Source: Antitrichia curtipendula
Taxonomy: Eukaryota; Streptophyta; Bryopsida; Hypnales; Leucodontaceae
DNA length: 64,000 nucleotides
Reading direction: 5' to 3'
Assembly (NCBI GenBank): GCA_951230915.1
Contig: OX579635.1
Location: forward strand, 10,602,001-10,666,000
Every line of letters begins with the position of its first letter. Position 1 is the first letter of the stretch. Under the pieces are notes generated by a model. The model did no database searches. It was not told the origin of the DNA and saw nothing but the letters and a program-made list of their open reading frames with translations. The position numbers and the translations under genes were made by a program. This document shows, in pieces, positions 11,000 to 22,789 of this stretch.

Positions 11000-13900
11000 A
11001 TCCCAAACACCTCCCCAATTCCCGCCATCAACGCTCCAATGCACTAGCACCCTCATTTGAATAAGTAACATACAAATGTGAGAGCAATAAGTTAATGCAC
11101 CGCTCTCTCATTGAGGAACCCAAACTCTAGTGAGCTTCAACTAACCCCAATGCATATCCTCATGATTTCAAGCTTATTATAAGTAAGTAAGCACCAAATT
11201 CTGTGCCGTCTTCAAGTGTGAGGAGAAAATTTATTTTCAAGGAGATTGGGGATGAGAAGGAGCATCTCTAGGGCGAGAAATTCAAAGATTCTAGTACATG
11301 GAATTCCCCATTTCGTTGTTCAGGTTGGAGACTTAGAAGGGAGGTTTATACTCCAACCTTACAACAACTACTCAACTTCTTATTCCCACTCAACAAAGCA
11401 AGCAATTCTTGGATACAATCTTTGCACAATGCATACAATTTGTCACCTCATTCTACCTGCATGAACTTGGATTATGTGTCGTCTGCAATTACTTCCACTA
11501 CACGAGAAGGAAAAATAGAACCCTGCGTTGGAAAATGCTCAAACTCCAAAACAAACATATACAAACTCTACGACGATGAACACACAAAGTCCACGGTAAT
11601 GAACATACAGTTTCAATTCAAGACTTTGAGTGACTACACAACAAAAAACAAGCAATATGTAACTATAAAAAAATGAGAGAGATAAAAACGATAAAGTCCT
11701 ACTTCACGCACCACCAAAAACGATAAAGTCGTGGCAGGTATATTTGTGGTGTCCAAGTTGTAGGCTCATTATTTCATGCTTGTGCATGTAGAGCATCTAC
11801 TACTAGCGCGGTGTGGCATGGAGTGCTAGCATCAAGCAAGGAGATGATTAAGTACCATGGAGCGGCTATGCAGATAATTGCCGCCTCTATGTCCAACCAT
11901 GTGGAGCTCCGGGGGGTCAAATTGTTGGCTTTCCAAATTTTGTAGTTGGAGGATGGTGCATAGAATCTTTAAACCTAGAGCGCCGTGGGCGCCATTCAGT
12001 GGCGTTCCAATGACAATACTATGAGATGGAAAGAGTTTTAAAGCATTTTTTCATTTACATTTTTGTTCTTGACCTTTTATGTTGGGTTATGAAGAGTATC
12101 CAATTTGATTTTGTAGTCTTGTTAGTGTTTATCTTCACATAAACGAGAAGTTATCAACAAAACGGATCACAAAATATGTTGTTTTAGAGTATTTTGGGAA
12201 GTTGTTGTTCCGTGCTCTAAATCTGAAATTTCTCCACAAAAATGATATTTTTTGAGTTTGAACCCAACTAACAAAATGAAGTTCATCTACTCTAGTTTCT
12301 ACTCCAATTTGAATTTTGAAAAAATTGAATATTGAATATCGAATATTTTATTGCAATTTGAACTTTAGATATATATTCATATCTATTATTTTCTAATTAT
12401 AGAATGACACGGACATTGAGTTTACACTTTGATGTTTGTTTTTGTAATATATACACATGGTGAAATTTTTAGATTTTTTAAAATACTTTTTTGCTTAATA
12501 TGATTTTTCTTCACTTTTTCTTCAAAATTTCTCAAAAAGATTAATTTTCCACAAAAATATTTTCTTTTTTGTGAAGTAAAGAAGACATATAATTTCGACT
12601 CTGAAAAACAAATATAAAATTTTTCATGCATATCTAGTTGGAAAATGGTAACAAATTGAGTGAAGGATAGTGAGGTTTGAAATCAATGGTCATGGGTCTA
12701 TCATTTAGGGGTTAATTGACTTGTAATGTGAGTTTGGATTGCTTTTGTTTTGAATAGCCAGGGAATGATGGTTTTTAAATTGTAATATAGAGAAAATATG
12801 TCCACCAAGTCTTTGGCTTGTTTTTTTGAAGCAAATGTTTTCTTGTGATTTCCTCTTTTTTTGTGATTTTTTTTTACCTTTGGAAATATTGACCTAATAA
12901 AACAATGCTTTGTAGCTACTTCAATATGAATGCAAGTCATTTAGATATTTGTGAATAACATTTTGAGCTCATGATTGAAAAAATTGTATAAATAAATTCA
13001 ATTTTAACTTAATGTAGTCATGCACTATTACATAAAGTGCCTTTTGGCTTTGCTTTTGTGAACAAATGTAAAGAACTTTATATATTTTTAAATAAAAATT
13101 AATATTGTGAACATTGAAAAGAGTGCAACCTTTTTTGCTAATCTACAATATTATCTCATATAATAGCAACACTTTTGGCACTTTTAATTTGGTACTTTGC
13201 TATAAAATTGTATTAATTTTCTAAAAATCCAATTGAAGTCTAAATTTTGAGTATTGTTCTTTTTTAACATTAATCTAGATTTCTCTCAATTTTGAAATGG
13301 CAATATGCATTTGACTTTCATGTTACAATTTTTTTTGTTTGAAAGTTTTGTATTCAAGTCTTCAAAAGATGGAATTTTTATATTTAATTATAAAAAATAG
13401 AAACAATGGAATATATTTATTTAAATTTTGATAAATGACTAGTTAAAAAAAATTTAATAACCCCACCCTTAATTATCCTAAATAAAACATTGTAACTTTT
13501 GCAATAATTATTGCAATCATAGGAAAATAAAACTTTGCAATGAAGAATATAGCAACAAATGGTACTATATGAATATAAAAAATAAATTTAAAATCAAAGT
13601 CATTGGCCCTAAAATACAAGTAATCCACTTTGGGCTTCCAAAAGTCTCAAGGATAGTCCTTACTGAATGCCTAAATGAATGCCTAAAGGTGTTGACAAAC
13701 CTTTAATGTATTTTAAAAATGGCTTCTTCAGCATTATTTTATGTTTGCATCTAAATCATCAAGATTACAAAGTATACATATGGTCAAAAATGAAAATGTC
13801 AAAAGGTATAATTTAAATTACTTTTGAAGCATTTTTTTTTGGAACTTTTCTTAAAATAAATTTTATATTTTTGGAAACGAGAAGTATAATGTTGAATGAA

Positions 13901-14520
13901 TTTGAGCTTTAATGATAATTATAAAGCAATCAAGAAGATTAAAATATGAAAACACTAATATTTTATTCTAATAGTATTTTTTCAAACAATAGGATTTTCT
14001 TAAACACACAATAGAAAGTGCTTTGTGCTATTTTTTGTATTATTTTCTTTCCATGGAAATTTTAGTCAAAATATAAAATTGGTAAATAACTCATTTGAAT
14101 ACTCTTTGAATCCCTAAAGTCCCAAGGCCTTATTTTCATTAGAAATCAATCAAAATTGTCATTTCTATTGCAACGAGCAATCCCTTTATTTATTATTATT
14201 TTTTCATAATTAACCATAAAATCTTTCACAAGACTAGTATAAAAATGTGTAAAAGAAATCTTTAAAACTTTCAATACATGAATTGCAAGATTGTTGGAAT
14301 TTGAAGTGAAGGAAATAGGTTTTTGAGCACGATTTGTGTCTAGATTTTTTGACTTTGAATCTTCTAAAAGTAAAATTTTTGTACTACAAATTTTAAATTA
14401 AAAAATTTTGTGTTGAAGATTTGAATTGAAAGTCTAGGAAAAAATATTCAAAAACAAATTCTTGGTTTTCATTCTTTAAAAAAAAATTTAGTAGAAGTAA
14501 ATACAAGATTGAAAGAAAAC
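11000..14520. other. AT-rich intergenic DNA with no confident gene
   Basis: Long anonymous sequence. A GC-richer island at about 11730-12030 (AGAGCATCTACTACTAGCGC onward) has no sustained ORF and may be a transposon remnant. From 12040 to 14520 the sequence is strongly AT-rich. Part of it (about 14100-14500) resembles about 42110-42500 (shared phrases such as GACTTTGAATCTTCT and GATTTGAATTGAAAGTCT), so both are copies of a dispersed AT-rich repeat. Confidence 0.45.
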
Positions 14521-14560
14521 TAAAGTTTTTAAGTGTGGTTAGGAGAAGTGGACAACAAAG

Positions 14561-14890
14561 ATGAAAATTATATGGTACTGGTCAATTATGAGTGCAGGAG
14601 TTGGAAGAGGCAAAAGCTCAAGGAAAGATTGGTACACAAATTGCATAAAAATATTATGGGAGTCATCCGATAAGAGACACAAATGGGTGGACAAAGAAGC
14701 AACTATATTTTCATGGGAAGACATACCTACAAGAACAAAAAGTGGGTTCATGTAGGAGAACAATATACTAGTTTATGGAGAGGCAATAGAGAAGAAAGTT
14801 AGTATCCCAACAACATCAAAAACTCATTTGATGGAGTACATTGTGATGTAGGTAGAGGAGTTGGACAATGAACAATTGTAAAATGACTTA
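14561..14890 (+). pseudogene. Degenerate ORF, unknown
   Basis: One frame reads MKIIWYWSIMSAGVGRGKSS, then a Trp/Lys-rich part (WYTNCIKILWESSDKRHKW) to a TAG at 14753-14755. The same frame stays coding-like after the stop (NNILVYGEAIEKKVSIPTTS) to a second stop near 14850. It looks like the remains of a protein-coding sequence, perhaps from a transposon. No domain was recognised. Confidence 0.3.
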
Positions 14891-15198
14891 GATCCATATT
14901 GAGGTAGACAAGTACTTTTTTGATGACTTAGAGAAGTAAATATTTAGTAGTATTAGACTCAGTTCAGTTTGGCCAAGTAGAATATAAAAAACTTTAAAGC
15001 AATATGTGATTGCAAAGAGAAATCATAGCATTGTATTGCAATGCGTTAGCAAAGTAGTAAAGATATGGATTTTAAAATAGTACTTTGTATTATACATCAT
15101 AAATGGAAAAAATGGCATGTACGCAACCATTGTAGAAAGAAGAATTGTTGTTTCATTCTACAATTTTGTACCATATTCAAAAAAATAAAAATAGGGAA

Positions 15199-15737
15199 AA
15201 AGCATGCTACGGCCTACCTGCTTTGGCACATTCAATAAAAAAATGTAAATCAAGTTTTTAACACTTTGGATTTTTGGTGAAGAAAGCTAACAAGATTCTA
15301 CAGGTAGGCCAAATTTTTATATTGTTTAATTTGTCTTGAAGTTAATTTTTTAAGAGTTTTGTTTGTTTTTATTTATTATATTGTTTAACTCATTTTATTG
15401 TTTAATTCCATAATATATCTTACAGACAGAATTAAATAATAAGAAAATTAGGTCCACTTGTAAAATCTTGCTAGTTTCTTCCTCCAACCAATTCAAATAT
15501 TAAAATTATATTTGAAATAAGAAAAAAACTAAAATACCTAAAATATGTATATTAGTGAATAAAACTAGATATTGAATACAAATTGAAAAATGCGCTTGGA
15601 TCCTAGAATACATTCGTAATGTCAATCATCACACCAAATTTATGCATGTAATTCTCTTCATTTATGTACACTTAAAATAAATTAGTTCTTCAAATGTGAC
15701 ACCGTGACATCAAAAGTGGTAGGCCGTAGCATGCTTT
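15199..15737. mobile_element. Terminal-inverted-repeat element, family unclear
   Basis: The 19-bp sequence AAGCATGCTACGGCCTACC (15200-15218) recurs as its exact complement at 15718-15736, enclosing about 500 bp of AT-rich DNA. GGTAGGCC also appears at about 15305-15312, so the left end can fold on itself. I see no convincing target-site duplication at these bounds, so the superfamily is not assigned. The element lies immediately upstream of the ORF remnant that piggyBac later interrupted. Confidence 0.5.
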
Positions 15738-16320
15738 CACCCATAGCCAAGGAGACCCTCCTATTGGTGATGAGGGGAATTAGTAAGTGCAATTTTATAT
15801 GGCCAAGTGCAAAAATTACGAATTGTGTGTTATTTGCACCAATTCACTCTATATCTTGTTTTTCAAAAAGCACTATATTTTACGGAGGTATGCCTGACAA
15901 CCAATCTTTCTCTATGAAGTTCTTAGTTGGATGTGTTGCTTCCTTCATTCACAAACTCCTAGTGAATTGGGCATAGGAAGTTGCATCTTGTAGAGCACAC
16001 CATATTAATGGAATGGGCACCACAGCCTTGAAGAAACTCATAGAGCCTTTTTCATATTACGAACAATTATCTGGGCTTGTGTGCTTGCTAGGTGAAGTGG
16101 CAATTGGGCCGCGATGATTTGACATAAAGGGTGTAGAGGAGCTATGACTCCAAAAATTAGTGCGGAACCTCACTATAGAGCACTCATGTGCAAAGGACAT
16201 GCTAGAGGATATGGAGGTCTCCTTGAGATTACAGTGCATGATAATGCTCATGTTGGATTCAAAATTGGTAGACGTGCAACATCAATGGCAAACAATTTTG
16301 GACAAGGCAATCCAACTTAA
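15738..16320 (+). pseudogene. ORF remnant, 5' part, interrupted by piggyBac
   Basis: One frame (codons in phase with 15704) is coding-like from about 15738 to 16320 despite stops at about 15974, 16118 and 16146. After the last stop it is open to the TTAA at 16317-16320 (LQKLVRNLTIEHSCAKDMLE, later HQWQTILDKAIQL). The composition suggests a coiled coil. The sequence continues in frame at 22101, beyond the piggyBac element. Family not recognised; the stops show it is no longer intact. Confidence 0.45.
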
Positions 16321-16978
16321 CCCCTAAAGGACCGGGGGTGGGGGTGGCTGGGGGTAAGGAGACATTGTCAAAAACTGTGGATTTTGGATATGTTATTCAA
16401 AAAAGAAAATTGAAACTTTTTTTTGAAACTTCAATTGTAAGAAATTAAAGTAAAGTATTTTACCAAAGTGTGAAAAAAATTTCAGAGCATTTCACCAAGC
16501 GGATTGAAAGATTATAACTTTCAAAGTTTGAAATCTTCTTATTTTTGTCACTGCCTAACAGGGTTAACAGACTTTAGGCCCTCTTGGAGAATTTTTTTTT
16601 TCTCTATACAAGATTGAGTCTTTTCACCATTCAATTTTATGCCCTCTTAGGTACACTCATGCAAAATTTTGGAAGCAAATTCAAGTTCTAACTATATCTA
16701 AACGAGCCTACAATACAAAGAGGTATAAAAAATTGGCTCAACACTAGCCAATCTTTGCAAAAAATTTGTGCACGGAGGAAATTTTTCTTGGAAAATACGA
16801 ATGGTGAAAACATACATAACATCAACTTCTACAAGTGATAATTTTTTTATGATGAAAAAAAAATTCTTTTTGTATGTATGCTAATTTTCCCTATCCCTTT
16901 GTCCATAGTTTGTGCAAAACTAATGTATGCCACCAAGCAACAATGTGTCCCCTTCTCTCTCACTTGCATCCCTTATTA

Positions 16979-18034
16979 CACTATAAGAAAAGCACATTTT
17001 GGGTGGCATTTAGCAACAAAAGCGTTGTGTTTTTTCAAACGTCAGATGTTCCAAAAAACATGTACATGTTTTGCAGAAAATGCGACCATGTCACTGTAGA
17101 CGGCTATGTTTGTGACAATGTCAACTGCGACATGGCCATGTTTTTATAAAACGTCGCATACAACATAAATTGCCACATCATCAAGTAGATTTAGAGAAGG
17201 GCAACCACGTGGCATATTTTGGAAAAAAAATAAATGGATGGATGGATGAATGTTGAGCTGGACGTCGAGCTGGATGTCTCAAACAACTCAGGCTAATTAT
17301 TCCATATCATTTGTCTCATAATGGACAATTTTTTTAGCAAAGGGCAGCCACGTGGCATATTTTGAAAAAAAAGAAATGATGGATGGATGTTGGGTTGGAC
17401 ATCTTAAACAACGTGTTGAATGTCGGGCTGGACGTCTCAAACAACATAGGCTATTTATCTCATATAGTTTGTCGCACCATGGACAAAGAATGGATATAAA
17501 TATGACCCTTAAAATGTTCATTTTTGTGTAAGTTTTCCATCAAAATAAAATTGATGGTAAATGGTAAGTTTTTTTACTTCTTGGTGAATTCTACATTTTT
17601 TTTTGTTTACTTTTATTTTTTAATTTATGTTAACTAATTATTTTTTGAAAAAATGGATTGCATGAAAAGAACGGGATGGATGAAAAAATAGGCTAGATGA
17701 AAAACATCAGATTCTCTGACCTCCACATCATCCACCACATCAGACGCGGTCAAGTTAAAAAAACTTACATGGCAGTGCCTGTTCGAGTGGCGCCTCCGTG
17801 GCACTCAGGTGCCCTCCACGTGTCGACCTCTGAGGACCTCAGTAGACTTTGTTGTCACCTATTTTTTTTGAAAAACGAGTACGAAAGTGATGTGTTCTTC
17901 CAGATTTTTACATGTTTTTATCCCGTCTAATCGAACGGATTTTAGGAGACATCAACGTTGATTATTTTTGCGTCATATACAACGCATTCTTGCGGGTTTT
18001 TTGACGTTTCGAAAAAGTCCGTTTTCTTATAGTG
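16979..18034. mobile_element. CACTA MITE nested in piggyBac
   Basis: A 1056-bp element with perfect 13-bp TIRs CACTATAAGAAAA (from 16979) and TTTTCTTATAGTG (ending 18034). It has a perfect 3-bp target duplication TTA (16976-16978 and 18035-18037). These are canonical plant CACTA (EnSpm) features. There is no transposase ORF. Inside, a unit of about 140 bp is tandemly duplicated (about 17196-17336 and 17337-17480), recognisable by CCACGTGGCATATTTTG, GGATGGATG and CTGGACGTC. It must be younger than the piggyBac insertion that it sits in. Confidence 0.9.
17196..17480 (+). repeat. Two-copy tandem repeat, about 140 bp unit
   Basis: Both units begin with an AGGGCA(A/G)CCACGTGGCATA block, pass through TGGATGGATG and GGACGTC, and end near CATAATGGACAA or CACCATGGACAAA. 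They differ by small indels and substitutions. It lies within the CACTA MITE. Confidence 0.65.
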
Positions 18035-18215
18035 TTAAGAGCGCACACTTGGGGCATTAATACAAGCATTAAGAGCCATTGAAGGGAACATAATTATTTT
18101 CATACAACTGTGGGCCAAAATATGTACAATTCGTCATTGAATGAAAATGTGATTTTTTAAAAACAAAATTCTACTACATACATAGCAATTATCAATTCTG
18201 TTAGTAATTGACCAA

Positions 18216-20040
18216 TCATTCTTCGCCACGTGCTAGAGCATCATGATATGCTTCAAAACATTCCCTACACTCACACATGAACTTCCCAACACAATTCTGG
18301 AAAAATGTCCATGACTGCCTTGCAAGGTCGTGGCAAACAACACAAATTCCCTGCGTATTTAAAACAGATAGGAAATAATATGATTTCCTTTGTACTTCAA
18401 CATTTCTTCTCCAATCATGCAAAAGGTGTTTACATAATTTTGTTTGAAATTGTAGATGTGTCATAGGCCTTCTCCAATTTTTCCCATTTTGACTTTCGTC
18501 AACATGCATGATATACATGTTGACAACAGACATGTCTAGTAGAAATAAAACACTCAGTGCCACCATTTACGGACCAATTTTGAGTTCAGTATGAAGCACG
18601 CAATTGATCTACCACATCAACTCCACGCATATGCATAGTATATTTATGATGAACCGGTGAAGTTTGAATGTATTCCCTTGTAGCTCCATTCCTTCTTGGC
18701 ATAGTTAGGACATGGAATTCACAAGGAAATTGAATAGGTTGAGCATGTGTTGAGAATAAAAATATTAGTTTCTTATCCTTCCAAACAACAGAAGTCATTA
18801 CCCTTGATTCATGCATGTGCCATTCTAAGGCCCCTTGCACGCTTTTACTATAAGATTTTGTATCCTTCAATGCCAAAGGAATGCCATCCCGATTTATGAG
18901 TAGAGTTCTCGTAGCGTAAATGCCTTTTTCTAATAATGTCTTGAAAAGACCAATAGAAAAAAATAGTTGTCCATCACAATCACATGTCCTTTCCCTTTAT
19001 GGTCTCGTAATAAATTGAGAACCACATCTTGAGCTAAAGTAGATTCCCGAGATGCAACAACACCGCATCCTTCTTGAACTATTGCTTTACCACAATAAAT
19101 TTCAAAAATTGACACAAATTTGGATATGAAGTATGCAAAGCACCACACCTTTATACCCTATTTTTGTGGGTTTTTAGGCATGTATTGACGTGATGGGCAA
19201 TAAGAACCTTTGTACCTTATCATCATCTCATCCATGGTGGTGTGCTTCTCCAAATGCCAAGCCCTTCAATATCAATCCTTAATGCCATTGAACAACCAAC
19301 GGAGTTGGCCCATTTTGTTATATGTAGGTATATTGTGTTCACACACATAAGTAGCTAGATTAGGAAGATGCAAACATTTTACCAATGCCTCAAATTGTGA
19401 CCGGCTCATAATCTTCAAAATAATAGGAGAATGAAAGATGGACCCCTTTTTGTGCCAATACGACTTGCAATTGGGTTGGCGCTTCATGCCCATATACAAT
19501 AAAACAACAAAAAAAGCCTTGAGACATAGTACGCTTATGTCTTTCCATGCTCATCCTTTTCTGTGGCATAGCGATTGGTCTCTGAAATAATTTTTTCCAA
19601 TACATTGAACAGCCAAAAGATCTCAAATAATTGCATCATAGTAGGCATGTGCTTCCAATAAAAATTAGACCCCGAATTGCTGATAAATGACATTAGCTAT
19701 GGATCATACAATAAATGAGTTTTGTTCCATGTAGCATCTCGATACATATATTTCGTGGTAGTGGTGTCCCCTTCTGCACCAAGAGTTTCTCCATCAACCT
19801 CCTTGTCCTCACTATTTTCCCACTCTCCTATAGAACTGTCATGGCCATTGTCACACATAGGCATGGTTGTCTACACTCTCCGACGTTGCCTACATATTGC
19901 AACAGGCATTAGTGGAATGCCATTGAAGTACTTGTCGTCCTCAATAAAATACGGAAAGTTAGAACAAACATTTGCATCCCCACCTTCTAGTTCTATAATT
20001 TCATTTATGCCTGCATTCTGTTGCACATGGAGAAAGGGTT
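18216..20040 (-). pseudogene. piggyBac-type transposase (DDE_Tnp_1_7), broken
   Basis: Read on the minus strand, successive frames give the piggyBac transposase in order. An acidic N-terminal part (GEWENSEDKEVDGE) lies near 19800. The helical block FWLFNVLEKIISETNRYA is near 19600. YMGMKRQPNCKSYWHKKGSI and IMSRSQFEALVKCLHL follow (19499-19272). The three catalytic Asp contexts are MDEMMIRYKG (near 19235), VIVMDNYF (near 18970) and MRGVDVVDQLRASY (near 18590). VLFLLDMSVVNMYI comes next. The C-terminal cysteine-rich domain (CVVC, CECRECFEAYH, near 18240-18345) is present. Stops and frameshifts near 19270, 19140, 18920, 18585 and elsewhere break the frame, so no intact enzyme is encoded here. 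In the family this enzyme cuts and pastes at TTAA without leaving footprints. Confidence 0.85.
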
Positions 20041-20361
20041 GAGATTTTAGTGAATATGACTTTTACAAAAAAAAAGGATTTTGATGTATATGTCCAAATG
20101 TTTTTTAAGGTAGTGTAGATCTAAAAGCAAATAAGAGAATCCAATGAATTTGACACCAACTTACAAATCATAGGAATATCACATCAACATAAATATCTAT
20201 GAATTCGAGCTTGAAAAAAAGTAACCAAAAACAAAAGTTAGACAAATAAATCACTTTACAAGATTGATCTGATGTGATACCACAAACTTGACATGGATGA
20301 CTAAAAAATTTATCAAATGCAAAATAAATAAAAATTCATACAAGCAAATAAAATTATGGCG

Positions 20362-20864
20362 CTAATTTATCTTATTACCATGAATTTGACATGACATACT
20401 TTCTAATTCATCAATAGAATTTTTTTTAAAGCAAACTTCTAAGCAAACACAATAATGATGCTCCCTTCTTCCGCCTGCCAACTCCCCCCTCCCGCCTCCC
20501 AACTCATCCCTCCCACCTGCCAATTCACCCCTCCCGGCCACCGCAGGCCCTTTCCCGCCCTCAAGGTTCTTTGTGAAGCCCGCCAACTCCTTCTTTTCTC
20601 CTTCTGAACCCCCTCTTCCCTTCGAACTCTTGTATGTTCCGTCTTCCTTCCAACGGCACTGGAGTTGCCTTCCAACAACTCTACGGTGCCTTTGACGTGC
20701 TGCGCAGGTTGTAAGGTAGTTTTCTTCCACTTTTGTTTTCTTATTCTTGTATTTTCATTGTACATATCAGCAGTGTGCAACAGTTCTGCAGGCCATAGCA
20801 TGTCTTTAAGACTGCACACTTTCTCTCCATCTTCATTGTCTTCAAACTCTCTTTTGATAGACAC
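20362..20864 (-). other. Open frame of unknown meaning in piggyBac 5' part, with 21-bp repeats
   Basis: A 141-codon minus-strand frame starts MSIKREFEDNEDGEKVCSLK at 20864, and an overlapping frame gives a Gly/Glu-rich reading. The sequence at 20467-20560 is a run of about four imperfect 21-bp units (CCTGCCAACTCCCCCCTCCCG and variants), which creates GELAGGR-type repeats in one frame. It could be an N-terminal extension of the transposase, captured host DNA or a non-coding leader. I favour non-coding or captured DNA. Confidence 0.3.
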
Positions 20865-21719
20865 TCACAACTAGATTATCTTCCTCCCTCTTCCCATACC
20901 TCTCTTCCCTTCCATTGAGAGACGCCTATTATCTTCCTTGGCATATTGTATGGAAGTAGCAATGCCCACCTCTCTAGAATGCTATGGAAATCAAGCTTTA
21001 GAGAGCCAAAACACACTTTGCAACTTCTAATTTCTTAAAGTTTTTCTTTATTGTTGCTTCCATAGGTACAAGTTGAAGTAGGTGGCAAAGAAAGGAGGTA
21101 TGTGAGAGAGTGTAGGCACCAATTTTTAGCATAATGCAATTAGTGGAAGAAGTGGAGCTTGAGAAGGATAAAAAAAGCAATTAGTCTTTCGATTTTTGTC
21201 TCTATTTGGGTGTAGAAATTGCTAATATCAAGCTTGACCTTGACTTTGACTTTGCATGGTGGAAAGATACTTTCATCTAATTGTGGCCTTGAACAAGCAT
21301 TTTCAATTGTTAGTGGCATTAGAATGGAGGTTGAATTTTGTGAATTTCAATGTGTGGCATTAAATGCTTAGGATTGCTTTGTGTAGAAGTTGGTGGTGGC
21401 ACTTGTAGGCTTGTCTTTTGTGTTCTAAAAAATGCTTGCATTCAATTCTGACTTCCAACTTGCATGGTCATAAAAATTAGTGGTCATTTTTTATTTTCTT
21501 CAGTGTCAATTTTTTTTTTAGAGTTGTGGACCCTCATTCTACATCAATTTTGCATGGATTGATGAAATATTTGACATTGTAATTCCATTTACAATATGCA
21601 AAGTGTTTACTCCAAAGAAGAAAACCATTTGCCAAGGGGAAGTGGAAGACGGTGCACAGAAAGAAGCGCGGAAGGAGGCACAGAAACCAACTTTGCATCT
21701 CGCAGCCTCAAATCCCTCC

Positions 21720-21860
21720 AGATTGAAGCCCCTTCCCAAGACCTCCCTAAATACCCTCCCCTAGACTTCCTCCTAAGACCCCCTTCCAAGATCCCCCCTC
21801 CAAGTTCCTCTTCCAAGATCCCCCCTCCAAGACCCCGAGTCTTCAGGCCTCTACCTTTAT
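21720..21860 (+). repeat. Pyrimidine-rich degenerate tandem repeat
   Basis: Units like CCAAGATCCCCCCTCCAAG and CCCTCCCCTAGACTTCCTCC repeat imperfectly, giving a strand-asymmetric C/T-rich tract near the right end of the piggyBac element. The long readings across it in both directions are low-complexity and unlikely to be proteins. Confidence 0.55.
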
Positions 21861-22100
21861 TTCTATAGACCACCCACCCTACCCAAGGTTGTCCCTTCTG
21901 CCCAATTTGCCCATAGTTTTTTGAGCATCATAATTTTTTATCGGACCATCGGATTTCAATTTTTTTTTCTAACACAAAGGTGGTAGAATAATGCACCATG
22001 TGTGAAAATTTTGTGAACACCCGACCAAAATTGACTTTGTAGGAATCTACCTGAGATTTCTTGCATACGTTGAACAGACACTTGGTCCTTTAGGGATTAA

Positions 22101-22789
22101 GCTGCAGAATAAAATTGCAAAGTCCTCAGCCAAGCTAAAAGAGACCAGGGTGATTGTTACTAAACTCGCAAGAATCCAAGCAGAGCAAGTAGAGCTTCAG
22201 GTGAGCATTGTGCACTTGAAAAAGGTGGATGTTTGCAAGGCAAAGCTTAAACAATTCAATTGTTGGGAGGACCTAGAGACCGCAAAAGGCAATTTGAAGA
22301 AGGTTTCTATGCACAATGTGGTCCTTTGTCCCAAGTATGTCTTCCCCGCCTACCTTCTTCAGCAGTCTATCTTGCCCACTTTTCCTAAGAGGTACACCAA
22401 AACCTAAATTTTGCCCGTGTTGTCCCAATGGAGGATTCATTGCTCATTGTACTGTTGTCGGCCCTTGTGGGTGTTTCTTCCACCTACCGTACTTATTTGT
22501 CCTTCTTCATACAAGGTAACACATTTGTCTAAGCTGCATTGGCCAAATCGATGGAATATACTTGGCCCAATTTTGTATTCTTCTCACGACGGATGGCAAA
22601 GCAAAACTTGAAAGTATGGTCAATCATTTGAATTCACTCAAAAAACTAACACCCACCATGTTGAACTTCATAGTGTGCAAGCGAGATGGGAGTTTGAAAT
22701 TCAATCCAATAGCACCGCCAACTTTGGTTCAAATGGGATACGTCTCACCATTCTCTATGCCAACAATATTGCATGGGCATCGTGCTTAG
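22101..22789 (+). pseudogene. ORF remnant, 3' part: coiled coil then Cys-rich module
   Basis: Continues the frame cut at 16320: ILDKAIQL from the left joins LQNKIAKSSAKLKETRV here with no frame change once the element and one TTAA are removed. A helical Lys/Glu-rich stretch runs to a stop at about 22405. After a shift, a Cys/His-rich part follows (CPCCPNGGFIAHC, then GPCGCFFH, then CLSCIGQIDGIY), spaced like a RING-type zinc-binding module, and then a tail ending at 22789 (PTILHGHRA). The coiled coil plus RING-like order is visible; the family is not recognised. Frame breaks show decay independent of the piggyBac insertion. Confidence 0.5.

Larger units (their letters stand above)
16321..22096 (-). 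mobile_element. piggyBac-type transposon with TTAA duplications (5.8 kb)
   Basis: TTAA stands at both ends (16317-16320 and 22097-22100). Just inside are inverted repeats CCCCTAAAGGACC (16321-16333) and the complement of TCCCTAAAGGACC (22084-22096), matching at 12 of 13 bases. TTAA targets and C-rich TIR starts are hallmarks of piggyBac elements. A piggyBac-type transposase lies inside on the minus strand (18216 to about 20040). A CACTA MITE is nested between the left end and the transposase 3' end. The right subterminal part (about 21960-22080) resembles about 24100-24250, and the left one (about 16430-16560) resembles about 23450-23540, so a decayed relative lies just downstream. Confidence 0.85.

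Noticed and set aside
16874..17149. 91-codon plus-strand frame over the left end of the CACTA MITE
   Set aside because: It crosses the transposon boundary at 16979, so it cannot be an old gene, and it has no recognisable domain.
18216..20040. Treating the piggyBac-like protein as a domesticated host gene
   Set aside because: The element still has TIRs and TTAA duplications and the frame is broken by several stops and shifts, so it is a dead transposon copy and not a domesticated gene.
21596..21873. Two overlapping frames of about 90 codons, Pro-rich and Gly-rich
   Set aside because: Both are readings of one pyrimidine-rich tandem repeat near the piggyBac right end; low complexity and no domain.
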